This document shows, one piece after another, positions 23,995 through 32,359 of a stretch of 64,000 bases of DNA (position 1 is its first letter; every line of letters starts with the position of its first letter). Source of the DNA: CAVQJU01 sp963712905 (GTDB lineage Bacteria > Acidobacteriota > Vicinamibacteria > Vicinamibacterales > CAVVIG01); assembly GCA_963712905.1 (NCBI GenBank), contig CAVQJU010000007.1:1-64000 (forward strand), in the 5' to 3' direction. The position numbers were made by a program, and so were the translations under genes. Below the pieces are notes generated by a model. The model was not told the origin of the DNA and did no database searches. It worked only from the letters and a program-made list of their open reading frames with translations.

Positions 23995-25374
23995 CTACAG
24001 CTTCCGCAAGTACGCGAGGAGCGACTCGCGCTCTTCGGGCAGCGGCGCCCGATCGAAGTTGATGCCATCCGTCGTGGCGACCGGCGGGATAGGCGCGCCA
24101 GGCGCCGTATTCGCTTTGACGCGCTTGAAGAACTCGATGTAATGGTCGACGACTTCTTCGAGCGTGTCCGCGCTGTTGTTGTGGAAGTAGGGCGCGGTGT
24201 CTTTGATCCCGCGCAGCGCGGTAGAGTCGAACTTGTTCCAGTCGTCCTGCGGCGCCGGAAGACCAAAGCCGGCGACTCCCGTCGTCAGAGCCCGACCCGG
24301 ATCGGAGCTCGTGCGACGGATCTTGGTGCCGTTCGGTTGTGTGATCTCGTAGGTCCGCGCATTCCGCAGCAGGCGGTCCGGGCACGCCTTGAAGACGAAG
24401 CGAGCGGGGCTCACCGCATCGACGGGCCGGGGACACTGCGTCGCGATATCGTGAAAACGAATGACCGGGAGCTTCGGCGTCGATTGTCCGGGGCCCCCGT
24501 GACATTGAGCGCACGCTCGGGTGAAGACGACCTTGCCTTGCTGCTCGAGTGCGTTGAGCGATGGATCCGGGTCCGGCAACGGTGTGGTGCCCGCTCGGAT
24601 GGCGTCGGAGAGCGCGCGGACGCGATGGTTCGTGAACAGCACGCGCTGGAACGAGGACAAGTCGTCGAGAAGTTGCTGCGGCACCGCGTTCTGGGCCTGG
24701 GCGTGATTGACGAGCGCGCCGAGCGCCTGCTGCTGAAGCGAACTGATTCGAGCATCCAACTGGTATCCGCCGGTGCGGTTGGGGTCGCGTGCCCAGACGG
24801 GATCGCTTCCGTCCGGTCCTGTGAGCGCCACGTCGTTCACTGTCGGAACGGAACGCCACACATCCACGAGGGTCTCGTCCGATACGTCGGTGCCCCCGGG
24901 AACGATGAGCCTGACATTGGACGGCAGTGCGAACACAATTCTGATCAAACCGTTCTGCCGGAGGTTGCTGAAATCGCTCGCGTTCTCGCCATTGGTCCGG
25001 AAATCATCCGCGTCGATGGGCAGGAAGAGCGGATCGTCCGCCTTCCTGTTGAACCGCCGGCGCAACTGCAGCAACTGGAACCTCGCCTCGGCGTCGGCGG
25101 GGGAGAGCTGGAAGTGGTCGGTCGGCATGTGGCAGTCGGCGCACGCACGCCCGTTTGCGCCCAGGCCACGCAGCCGGCGGTCGCCGAACGCGAGGAGGCC
25201 GCGCAGAACCGCGTCGCAAGGCTCTCCGTCGCAATCGAACGCAGCCGCGTGCGACAGGTTCTGCTGTTGCTGATTGTCGGCGCTGACAGGCGACTCCGTA
25301 GACTGACTGGCTCTGATCGCAAGCGTGGACATCACGATGATGCCGCAGAGAAGCACCAACACGCGTGGTTTCAT
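23995..25374 (-). CDS. Di-heme cytochrome c peroxidase-like protein
   Basis: 459 residues with a signal peptide (VLVLLCGIIVMSTLAIRAS), so periplasmic. Two c-type heme motifs: CADCH near residue 80 and CAQCH near residue 275, with the flanking layout of the MauG/CcpA group (FALPSNVRL, GIKDTAPYFHNN). It would reduce peroxide or carry out an oxidation with electrons from cytochromes. Starts with ATG after AAGGAGAACTCC. A distal Met or Tyr ligand cannot be fixed from sequence, so peroxidase and MauG-like oxidase are both open. Confidence 0.85.
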   Translation of the reverse strand: MKPRVLVLLCGIIVMSTLAIRASQSTESPVSADNQQQQNLSHAAAFDCDGEPCDAVLRGLLAFGDRRLRGLGANGRACADCHMPTDHFQLSPADAEARFQLLQLRRRFNRKADDPLFLPIDADDFRTNGENASDFSNLRQNGLIRIVFALPSNVRLIVPGGTDVSDETLVDVWRSVPTVNDVALTGPDGSDPVWARDPNRTGGYQLDARISSLQQQALGALVNHAQAQNAVPQQLLDDLSSFQRVLFTNHRVRALSDAIRAGTTPLPDPDPSLNALEQQGKVVFTRACAQCHGGPGQSTPKLPVIRFHDIATQCPRPVDAVSPARFVFKACPDRLLRNARTYEITQPNGTKIRRTSSDPGRALTTGVAGFGLPAPQDDWNKFDSTALRGIKDTAPYFHNNSADTLEEVVDHYIEFFKRVKANTAPGAPIPPVATTDGINFDRAPLPEERESLLAYLRKL

Positions 25375-25498
25375 GGAGTTCTCCTTCTGAAATCTCGGCG
25401 GTTGACGGGAGGGCTCCGTCTAGTTGCACTCGCTCGCAGATATGCTAGAAAGAGGTGCGCAACTGTAGCACGCCGGTGGTGCGCGCCACCGCGCGAAT

Positions 25499-25519
25499 GG
25501 CGGCCCTGAAAGGGCCGCC
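25499..25519. repeat. GC palindrome, REP-like or terminator
   Basis: Inverted repeat GGCGGCCCT-GAA-AGGGCCGCC, 9-bp arms and 3-base loop. It lies 15 bases past the stop of the 3D-domain gene (minus strand), so it could end that transcript. No T-run follows. It shares the CCCTGAAAGGG core with the other palindromes in this window. Confidence 0.6.
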
Positions 25520-25533
25520 CTGGGTCTGCGCGT

Positions 25534-26118
25534 TCAGTTGTCGGCGGGGATCTGAGGGAGCGGACGCGCGGGCAGCGGCGAACGCACAGGACGCTCCGAG
25601 CGGCTGAAGAGGCGGTCGAGCAGGCTCGGGGTGGTCGCGACCGGGTTCCATCCCAGGCGGAGCACCGTCAGCCGGACATCCTTGCGGCCGAACGCGAGGG
25701 CCTCGTTGCAGCTCCACATATACAGGTCCACGAGCCGGCCCTGGACGCTCGGGCCGGTGTCGAGCACCGTGTAGATCCCGCTGTAACGTTGAACCGAATC
25801 CAGCTGCACGACCGAGCCGACCGGCAGGACCTCCGGGTCAGCGGCGGCGACTCCGGACTGCACCGGCGTACCCGCGCTGGTCGTGATGCCCTTGCAGTAG
25901 GCCGTGGCCTTGAACGCCAGGCGCGCCCCGGGGGTTGGCTCCGCGGTCGCCTCGCGCTGGGCGCCCGCCCAGGTGGCGTACTTCGAATCGAGGATGGTGA
26001 CTTCGTAGGTCGAGACGAACGCCCCCACGGCCGCGGCGGTGACGAGGGCTTTCCGCCACAGCGAACGGGAAATAATCACCCTCCAATTGTAGACGTCCCC
26101 TGCCGGATTGGGCGCCAA
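25534..26118 (-). CDS. 3D-domain (DPBB) exported protein
   Basis: Up to 194 residues. After a hydrophobic N-terminal anchor (KALVTAAAVGAFVST) comes a double-psi beta-barrel 3D domain: FKATAYCKG, GVAAADPEVLPVGSVVQL, GIYTVLDTGPSVQGRLVDLY. The three Asp of the 3D signature are kept. Such domains occur in wall-active enzymes (MltA, YocH) and probably act on peptidoglycan. The start is uncertain: TTG at 26118 or GTG at 26079. The GTG has GGAGG touching it, which is too close for an ideal ribosome site. A Pro/Arg-rich tail ends the protein. Confidence 0.8.
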   Translation of the reverse strand: MAPNPAGDVYNWRVIISRSLWRKALVTAAAVGAFVSTYEVTILDSKYATWAGAQREATAEPTPGARLAFKATAYCKGITTSAGTPVQSGVAAADPEVLPVGSVVQLDSVQRYSGIYTVLDTGPSVQGRLVDLYMWSCNEALAFGRKDVRLTVLRLGWNPVATTPSLLDRLFSRSERPVRSPLPARPLPQIPADN

Positions 26119-26122
26119 AATA

Positions 26123-26137
26123 ACGCCAATTTGGCGT
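26123..26137. promoter_or_regulatory. 15-bp palindrome upstream of the 3D-domain gene
   Basis: ACGCCAATTTGGCGT, perfect with 7-bp arms. A further half-site GCGCCAAAA lies at 26112-26120. It sits in the short gap between the DUF2062 stop and the 3D-domain start, in the position of an operator. Confidence 0.45.
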
Positions 26138-26155
26138 CTTACAATTCAGGTATCT

Positions 26156-26662
26156 TCAATCGCTGCTATGAATTAGATGCTTGATGCGCCGGCGGCTGGT
26201 CACAAAGGCGAGGGCAAGCGGGTACGCGGCGACAGCCAGAATGAGGGCACCCAGCATCGAGCCAACCGTGTAGGGCCAGAAGAAGGGGCGGAGAATCCGG
26301 GCCAGCTCGTGCCAGAAGTCGCCCTGGTAGAGCGACAGCTCGAACAGATCCACGACCTGCTGGCGGAACCCCGGAGGAATCCGGTGCCCTGTCAGCGGGG
26401 CGCCGACGAACATCGTCGTCAGCGTGTAATAGGGCGCGATGATCCAGGGCAGGTTGGAGTAGACCCCGAGCAGGACGGCCACGCGGTTGTAGTTCAGCAG
26501 GAACGCGAAGGCGACGCCCAGAATCGTGTGGAAACCGAGGAACGGCGAGAATCCGAAGAACACTCCGAGCGCGAACGCCGCCGCCGTGCGCTCCGGGGTG
26601 TCGTCGACGTGCAGCAGCGTGCCCAGCCATCGCCGGACCAGGGCCTTGGTCAGATGAATCAT
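26156..26662 (-). CDS. DUF2062 membrane protein
   Basis: 168 residues from the ATG at 26662, which overlaps the ThiL stop (ATGA). Three or four hydrophobic helices and the DUF2062 signature FALGVFFGFSPFLGFHTILG, then LPWIIAPYYTLTTMFVG. Family function is unknown; it is often fused to or near lipid or glycosyl transferase genes. The longer open frame upstream is ThiL read in the wrong frame. Confidence 0.85.
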   Translation of the reverse strand: MIHLTKALVRRWLGTLLHVDDTPERTAAAFALGVFFGFSPFLGFHTILGVAFAFLLNYNRVAVLLGVYSNLPWIIAPYYTLTTMFVGAPLTGHRIPPGFRQQVVDLFELSLYQGDFWHELARILRPFFWPYTVGSMLGALILAVAAYPLALAFVTSRRRIKHLIHSSD

Positions 26663-27693
26663 CGGAAGTGGGTGTACCCGGCCGGCATCGGCCGGTCCCC
26701 GGCTCCTTCGCCGCGCAGCAAGACCGCGCGGTCCGCCGTGCAGACGCCGATTCGCGTGAGGGGCGTGTCGTCCGGGCGCATCGCCGCTTTCAGCCTCCCG
26801 CGCGTTCGCGGCCTGACGGTGAAGAGCAACTCGTAGTCGTCGCCTCCGGTGATTGCCGAGTACATGGCGTCCTGTGCCTGCCCGTCGAACCATGTCCGCG
26901 CCGCAGGCTCGATGGGCAGGGCCCCGGCGTCGATGATTGCCCCGACCCCGCTCTGTTCGGCCAGGCGCTGGACGCCATCGGCCAGACCGTCGCTTAGATC
27001 GACGCATGCGCTGGCTGCCCGGTTCCGGCCGAGGAGCGTGCCGGCCCGGACCCGAGGCTCGGGATAAAGAAAACGACTGCCGCACGGGCCTGACGCCTCT
27101 GCCGTCACTCCCGCCTTGAGCATCTGCAGCCCGGCAGCCGCCGCGCCGATGGCGCCGGTCACGTACAGCTCGTCGCCCGGCCGGGCGCCGGCGCGCGTGA
27201 GGGCCCGGCGGCGTTTCACGGAACCCGACACGGTCACGTCGATGACCAGCGGCCCGGGCGAGCGCGTCAGGTTGCCGCCCGCGACATGCAGGTGATTGCG
27301 CGCCGCGAGCGAGGTGAGCCCCCGGACCATCTCGTCGAACTCATGTACGGGCCATTCCGGCGGGAGGACCAGCGACAGCAGGCAGAGCCGTGGAGCGGCG
27401 CCCATCGCCGCCAGGTCGCTGAGGTTGACGGCCAGCGCCCGGTGGCCGATCGCGGCGGGCGGCGTAAACGCACGATCGAAGTGCACGCCCTCGACCAGTG
27501 CGTCGACGCTGAGCACCTCGAGCCGGTTGCGCTCCGGCACGACCACCGCGGCATCGTCGCCGATGCCGATGGGCATCCAGTCCGGGGGCGGGGGCAGGCA
27601 GCGCTGGATACGGGAAATCAGCTCACGCTCGGTGAGGTCTCCGACAGTGGCCGGTGATTGACCACTGACCACTGACCACCGACCACTGATCAC
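26659..27693 (-). CDS. thiL: Thiamine-monophosphate kinase
   Basis: 344 residues. Phosphorylates thiamine monophosphate to the pyrophosphate cofactor with ATP. PurM-like motifs: IGIGDDAAVV (about 42-51), SVDALVEGVHFD, VNLSDLAAMGA, DLSDGLADG and GGDDYELLF. The GTG at 27693 overlaps the RNase Y stop (GTGA). The first 13 or so residues (VISGRWSVVSGQS) are written by a CCACTGA 7-bp repeat and are not conserved; the family starts at about LTERELISRI. Internal starts downstream of the repeat are possible. No TPP riboswitch is seen. Confidence 0.93.
   Translation of the reverse strand: MISGRWSVVSGQSPATVGDLTERELISRIQRCLPPPPDWMPIGIGDDAAVVVPERNRLEVLSVDALVEGVHFDRAFTPPAAIGHRALAVNLSDLAAMGAAPRLCLLSLVLPPEWPVHEFDEMVRGLTSLAARNHLHVAGGNLTRSPGPLVIDVTVSGSVKRRRALTRAGARPGDELYVTGAIGAAAAGLQMLKAGVTAEASGPCGSRFLYPEPRVRAGTLLGRNRAASACVDLSDGLADGVQRLAEQSGVGAIIDAGALPIEPAARTWFDGQAQDAMYSAITGGDDYELLFTVRPRTRGRLKAAMRPDDTPLTRIGVCTADRAVLLRGEGAGDRPMPAGYTHFR
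27657..27693. repeat. Heptameric repeat, unit CCACTGA, at the rny-thiL joint
   Basis: Four to five copies of a 7-bp unit. It supplies the thiL start codon and its first codons, and touches the rny stop. Confidence 0.8.
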
Positions 27694-29264
27694 TTGGCGT
27701 AGTCCGTGGCGCGCGTTTCCCTGATGACCGTGACCTTGATCTGGCCGGGGTACTCGAGCTCGTTTTCGATGCGGCGGGCGATGTCCTTCGACAGCCAGAT
27801 TGCTTCCTCGTCGGAAATCTTCTCGCTCTCGACCATGATCCGGATCTCGCGGCCGGCCTGCAGGGCGAAGGACTTCGACACGCCCTTGAAGGAGTCGGCG
27901 ATGCCTTCGAGCTTCTCGAGGCGCTTCACGTACGACTCGAGGATGTCGCGGCGCGCGCCCGGACGCGCCGCCGAGATCGCGTCGGCCGCCTGCACGATCA
28001 TGGCCTCGAGCGACGGCCAGTCGATGTCCATGTGGTGCGCGGCCATCGCCATCACGACTGCCTCGCTCTCGCCGTGCTTGCGCAGGAAGTCGATGCCGAT
28101 CTGCAGGTGCGTGCCTTCCATCTCGCGGTCGATGGCCTTGCCGATGTCGTGCACGAAGGCGGCGCGGACGGCGACGTGCGCATCCAGACCCACTTCTCTG
28201 GCCATGATGCCGGCCAGCCGGGCGACTTCCGCGGAGTGGGCGAGCACGTTCTGCCCGTAGCTCGTGCGGTACCGGAGGCGGCCCATCAGCCGGCAGATGT
28301 CAGGGTGCAGATCGTGAAGGCCGAGGTCGAACGCGACGGCTTCACCTTCTTTACGCATCGACTCGTCGGTTTCGTCCTTCACTTTCTGGACGACCTCTTC
28401 GATGCGCGCCGGGTGGATGCGGCCGTCGGCGATGAGGCGCTCGATCGCCTGCTTCGCGATCTCGCGGCGGTACGGATCGAAGCCCGACAGGATGATCGCG
28501 CCCGGCGTGTCGTCCACGATGAGGTCGACGCCGGTCGCCATTTCGAGCGCGCGGATGTTGCGGCCCTCGCGTCCGATGATGCGGCCTTTGAGGTCGTCGC
28601 TCGGCAGGTCGACCACGGACACCGTTGTCTCGACGGCGTGCTCGCCCGCGCAGCGCTGGATGGCCTGGGTGATGTAGTGCTTCGCCCGGTCGACGGCGGT
28701 TTCGCGGGCTTCGGCGTCGAGGCGCTTGAGCAGGTTGGCGGAGTCGTGCCGCGCCTGGTCTTCGATCTGCTTGATCAGCAGCTCTTTGGCTTCGTCGGCG
28801 GTGAGGCTGGCGACACGCTCGAGTTCGTGCTGCTGGCGGGCGACCAGCTCCTCGTACTTCCTCGCGGCGGCCGCGGCGGCTTTCTCCCGTTCGGCGACGG
28901 CCCGATCGCGCGCGCCGACGTCCTTGTCGAGGCGGTCGAGCGTGGCCTGCCGCTCGTTGAGCACCGCGTCGCGCTTGCCCAGCGCCTGCTCGACGGAGGC
29001 GGCCTGCTGACGCTGCTGCAGCGCCTGGCGCTCGGACTCGACGACCAGCTCGTGGGCCTTCTCCTTGGCGTCGAGGAGGGCTTCCTTCTTGAGCGTGTCG
29101 GCATCGCGCTCGGCGTCCTTGACGAGGCGCGCGGCCTGGTCTTCGGCCCTGCCGACGGTGTCAGCGGCGATGCGTTTGCGGTTTGCCACCCACCAGGCAA
29201 ACACGGCCCCGGCCGCCACCACGGTGATGGCCAGGTTGATGACGTATCCGACTATCGGCAACAC
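27690..29264 (-). CDS. rny: Ribonuclease Y
   Basis: 524 residues, the usual length. N-terminal membrane helix (LAITVVAAGAVFAWWV), a long coiled coil (about 30-200), KH domain GRIIGREGRNIRALE, and HD domain with HSAEVARLAGIMA and AFVHDIGKAID giving the metal ligands. It starts mRNA decay by endonuclease cuts at the membrane. GTG start at 29264. Its presence, with a Gram-negative envelope, helps to place the organism. Downstream thiL overlaps by four bases. The 118 bases upstream of the start, up to 29382, hold only leader sequence. Confidence 0.96.
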   Translation of the reverse strand: MLPIVGYVINLAITVVAAGAVFAWWVANRKRIAADTVGRAEDQAARLVKDAERDADTLKKEALLDAKEKAHELVVESERQALQQRQQAASVEQALGKRDAVLNERQATLDRLDKDVGARDRAVAEREKAAAAAARKYEELVARQQHELERVASLTADEAKELLIKQIEDQARHDSANLLKRLDAEARETAVDRAKHYITQAIQRCAGEHAVETTVSVVDLPSDDLKGRIIGREGRNIRALEMATGVDLIVDDTPGAIILSGFDPYRREIAKQAIERLIADGRIHPARIEEVVQKVKDETDESMRKEGEAVAFDLGLHDLHPDICRLMGRLRYRTSYGQNVLAHSAEVARLAGIMAREVGLDAHVAVRAAFVHDIGKAIDREMEGTHLQIGIDFLRKHGESEAVVMAMAAHHMDIDWPSLEAMIVQAADAISAARPGARRDILESYVKRLEKLEGIADSFKGVSKSFALQAGREIRIMVESEKISDEEAIWLSKDIARRIENELEYPGQIKVTVIRETRATDYAK

Positions 29265-29382
29265 GCGTGACGTCCTTTCCCGTGACCCACATCGGGAGTT
29301 CGTGGGGGCCGGCGCCGCGCGCGGGGAAGTGCCCCGCGAAGAGAATTGTGATCGCTAGCAACTGGGATGGACGAACGGAAGA

Positions 29383-29562
29383 GATCCCCGCTTTGCCGTG
29401 TGAGGAGGTCGTTGAACCTGCGTAAACAGGTGGAACCGCTCTAATAAGCCGCGCTTCAGGCTTCCTCTTACAGAGGCATGCACACCACGCGGCGTCGCGA
29501 CTCACTTAGGTGAAACGTTGGCTCAAACAGCCTTCCGTCATCACGCGCAAAGCAGGGAACCC
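29383..29562 (-). ncRNA. ssrS: Probable 6S RNA
   Basis: No ORF is convincing between zapA and rny, and the minus strand has 6S-like parts in order. The closing stem is CCCTGCTTTGC (29557 to 29547) pairing with GCAAAGCGGGG (29396 to 29386). Inside are GTGCATGCCTCTG and AGAGGAAGCCTGAAGCGCGG, much like the GAGCATGC...GAGAAGCCTTAAAACTGCG block of E. coli 6S RNA, and a hairpin CACCTGTTTACGCAGGTT. The zapA-ssrS order is the classic location. 6S RNA binds sigma-70 RNA polymerase in stationary phase. Ends are approximate. Confidence 0.75.
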
Positions 29563-29600
29563 AATCGCTGAGTGAATCTTAGTCGTTCAAGGTGTCAGGT

Positions 29601-29894
29601 TCAAGCAAGGAGGACGCGGTCCACCAGGCGTTCGAGCTCCCCGGCCCGTTCGGCGACTTCGCCGTCCCGGGCGCGGGTGGTTTCGCGGGCGCGAAACAGC
29701 TCGTCGGCGACGTTCAGCGCGGCCAGGACGGCCAGGCGCTGCGGATCGCCGGTCGGGGCCGATTCGCCGGCGGCCCGCATCTTCTCGTCCACGTAGGTCG
29801 CCAGCCGGTTGACGTACTCGGGATCGAGCGTGGTCCGGATCGGATAACGCTGCCCGCAGATCTCGACCGGTATGACGCGGCCGGAGTCAGACAC
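29601..29894 (-). CDS. zapA: Cell division protein ZapA
   Basis: 97 residues. The N-terminal beta part PVEICGQRYPIRTTLDPEY and the helix VNRLATYVDEKM, then LAVLAALNVADELFRAR, match ZapA, which bundles FtsZ filaments. The C-terminus is a coiled coil. GTG start at 29894, directly after the stop of the ZapB-like gene. Followed by the probable 6S RNA. Confidence 0.92.
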   Translation of the reverse strand: MSDSGRVIPVEICGQRYPIRTTLDPEYVNRLATYVDEKMRAAGESAPTGDPQRLAVLAALNVADELFRARETTRARDGEVAERAGELERLVDRVLLA

Positions 29895-30173
29895 TTACAG
29901 GTTCAGGGCTTCGAGCTGGTCGAGCATTTCGCCGACGCGGGTCCGGATGACGTCGCGCTGGTCTTTCAGCGCCGAAATCTCGGTCGTCAGGGCTTCGTTG
30001 GACTCGGCGCGCGTGCGTAGCACGTCGATTTCGTTCTTCAGCCGCTGGTTTTCCTCAGCCGCCCGCTTCTGGTCGGCGGTCATCCGATCGACCATCCCGA
30101 TGAGGCGCTTGACCTTGTCCTCGAGGCGATCGAGGGGCTCGAGCTCCACGTCGCGCGTTGCCGTTTTCGCCAT
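29895..30173 (-). CDS. ZapB-like coiled-coil protein
   Basis: 92 residues, almost all coiled coil (LEDKVKRLIGMVDRM, ENQRLKNEIDVLRTRAE, RTRVGEMLDQLEALNL). Size, composition and position next to zapA suggest a ZapB-type division factor that links ZapA to other parts of the divisome. Sequence alone cannot exclude another coiled-coil role. It adjoins zapA with no gap and lies 18 bases past pheT. Confidence 0.75.
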   Translation of the reverse strand: MAKTATRDVELEPLDRLEDKVKRLIGMVDRMTADQKRAAEENQRLKNEIDVLRTRAESNEALTTEISALKDQRDVIRTRVGEMLDQLEALNL

Positions 30174-30191
30174 ATGCGATCCCCTGCTTCG

Positions 30192-32240
30192 TTATCTCAA
30201 CACCGCGCCGTGCTCGCGGACGAGCGCAGCCAGAATCATCTCGACGCTCTGCTGGACTTCGGCGTCGGTCAGCGTGCGCTCGGGCGCCTGGAACGTCAGC
30301 CGCAGCGAGAGGCTGACTCGGCCGTTCGGCACGCCCTTGCCCGCGTACCGATCGAACACGCGAACGCTGACCATCGGCGCCGGCGCCGCTGCGCCTGCCG
30401 CCAGAATGTTGCCACGAATGATCTCGGCAGGCAAGGCGTCATCGACCACAATCGAGAGATCGCGGACGACAAATGGATGACGCGGCAGCGGCTGCACGGC
30501 GTCGCCCTGCTCCGATCGCGCGGCCCACGCGGCATCGAGGTCCATCTCGGCCACGAAGATCGCGTCCTGGCGCGGCGCGCCCCGGGCGTCGGCGATAGCC
30601 GACGTGAGTTGTCCGATCACGCCGAGCGGCGTCGCGCCGGCGGCGATGGCGGCTGCGTGACCCGCGACCAGATACGGGGGCGCGGCCGGCGAAAAACCAG
30701 TCGTCACGCCGACGGCCTCGGCGAGGCGTTCGACGACGCCTTTGACGTCGAAGAAGTCCACGTCCCGCACGCCGTCCTTCCAGTGTTCGCTGGCGGCGCC
30801 GGTCCACGCGATCGCGACGCCGCGGGTTTCGCCGCGGGCCGTGAAGCGCGCGCCGATTTCGAAGAGCGCGACGTCGCGGCGGCCGTGCCGGCGATTGTGC
30901 GCGACGGCATCGACGAGCCCGGGCAGCAGGGAAGGGCGCAGCGTGTCGAACTTCGCCGACAGCGGGTTCGCGATGGAGATGGTGTCGGACCCGGTTTCGA
31001 ACGGCGTGGCGGCCTTGCTCTCGACGAATCCGAACGTGACCGCCTCCGAGAGCCCGGCGGCCGTGAGGACGCGGCGGACCGTCCGGTCGCGGCCGATTCG
31101 CGCATCGGGAGCCGGCGCCGGCTGGGTGAGCGGCGGAAACGCCGCTTCGAGGCGATCGAAGCCGTAGTGCCGGCCCACCTCCTCGATGAGATCGACTTCG
31201 CGCAGCAGGTCGACGCGGAATGTGGGCGCCACCGCATCCCACCCGTCGGCGGCGCCGGCCACGTCGAGGCCGAGACCACGCAGGATGCGCTCGACGTCGC
31301 GGTCGGGGACGCCGGCGCCGAGCACCGACGCCAGGCGGGCGCGGCGGAGGTGCAATTTCTTCGGCTGAACGACCGCCGGGTACCGATCGACGATCGCGCT
31401 GGCTGCTTTTCCCGCCCCGATGGACTCCATCAGCGCGATGGCTCGTTGCAGCGCGACGACCGGCGCGCTCACGTCGGCGCCGCGCTCGAACCGGGCGGAC
31501 GCCTCGGTCTTTAATCCCAGCCGCTTACCCGTACGGCGAACCGAGGCCGGCTTGAAGCACGCGCTCTCGAAGACGATCGCGCGGGTGGACGCGGAGACCT
31601 CGGAGGCCGCGCCGCCCATGACGCCGGCCACTGCCTGCGCGCGATCGCGGTCGGCGATGACGAGCATGTCGGGCTCGAGCTTGCGATCGACGCCGTCGAG
31701 GGTCCGGATGGACTCACCCTTCGCCGCGCGCCGCACGAGAATGGACCGGCCGGCGAGTTTGTCCAGGTCGAACGCGTGCATCGGCTGGCCCAGCTCGAGG
31801 AGCACGTAGTTCGTCACGTCGACGATGGGGCTGATGGGACGCACGCCGGCCGCCTGCAGGCGCGCCGACATCCAGGGCGGGGTGTGGACGCCGGCGCCCA
31901 CGATGTCTGCCACAGCAGCGGCATACCGCGGGCACAGTTCCGCGTCCTCTATGGTGACGTGGATGCGATCGGACTCCCCGGAGGGAACGGTCGCGCCGGC
32001 GGTTGCCTGCGCCGGCGTCAGCGGCACGTTATAGGCGGTCGCCACCTCGCGCGCCAGCCCGATAACGCTGAGGCAGTCGGGCCGGTTGGCCGTGACCTCG
32101 AAGTCGATCACCGCGTCGCCGGCGTCCAGCGGTTCGACGGACGCGACCTCGAAGCCGCGCAGCCCCAGCGTCTCGGCGATCTCTTCGGGCGTCGCCTTCA
32201 CGTCGACGAAATCCCTGAGCCAGGAAATGACGAGCCGCAT
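30192..32240 (-). CDS. pheT: Phenylalanine--tRNA ligase beta subunit
   Basis: 682 residues, somewhat shorter than the 790-800 of E. coli because the N-terminal EMAP-type tRNA-binding domain is absent: the protein begins MRLVISWLRDFVDV and goes straight to B3/B4 (VTANRPDCLSVIGLAREVA). B5 and the synthetase-like core follow (LFEIGARF), and the C-terminal anticodon-binding FDX domain is present (PFVVRDLSIVVDD, VSLSLRLTFQAPERTL). It forms an alpha2beta2 enzyme with PheS from the upstream gene. Confidence 0.96.
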   Translation of the reverse strand: MRLVISWLRDFVDVKATPEEIAETLGLRGFEVASVEPLDAGDAVIDFEVTANRPDCLSVIGLAREVATAYNVPLTPAQATAGATVPSGESDRIHVTIEDAELCPRYAAAVADIVGAGVHTPPWMSARLQAAGVRPISPIVDVTNYVLLELGQPMHAFDLDKLAGRSILVRRAAKGESIRTLDGVDRKLEPDMLVIADRDRAQAVAGVMGGAASEVSASTRAIVFESACFKPASVRRTGKRLGLKTEASARFERGADVSAPVVALQRAIALMESIGAGKAASAIVDRYPAVVQPKKLHLRRARLASVLGAGVPDRDVERILRGLGLDVAGAADGWDAVAPTFRVDLLREVDLIEEVGRHYGFDRLEAAFPPLTQPAPAPDARIGRDRTVRRVLTAAGLSEAVTFGFVESKAATPFETGSDTISIANPLSAKFDTLRPSLLPGLVDAVAHNRRHGRRDVALFEIGARFTARGETRGVAIAWTGAASEHWKDGVRDVDFFDVKGVVERLAEAVGVTTGFSPAAPPYLVAGHAAAIAAGATPLGVIGQLTSAIADARGAPRQDAIFVAEMDLDAAWAARSEQGDAVQPLPRHPFVVRDLSIVVDDALPAEIIRGNILAAGAAAPAPMVSVRVFDRYAGKGVPNGRVSLSLRLTFQAPERTLTDAEVQQSVEMILAALVREHGAVLR

Positions 32241-32261
32241 TTACTTCCGCCGCCTGCCACT

Positions 32262-32350
32262 CACGAAGACACGAAGAACACGAAGATCACAAACTACTTT
32301 CGTACAAGAGGATCTCGGGTCGCTTCGTGGCCTTCGTGGCTTCGTGATGA
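32262..32350. repeat. Inverted CACGAAG-repeat element between pheS and pheT
   Basis: Left arm carries CACGAAGA, CACGAAGAA, CACGAAG and the right arm CTTCGTGGC, CTTCGTGGC, TTCGTGA, so a hairpin of about 25 bp with a 40-base loop can form. Similar elements lie at 33437, 42768 and 60495. Confidence 0.75.
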
Positions 32351-32359
32351 GAGCGACCA

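Noticed and set aside
27657..27700. TPP riboswitch before thiL
   Set aside because: There is no gap between rny and thiL; the only unusual sequence is the heptameric repeat.
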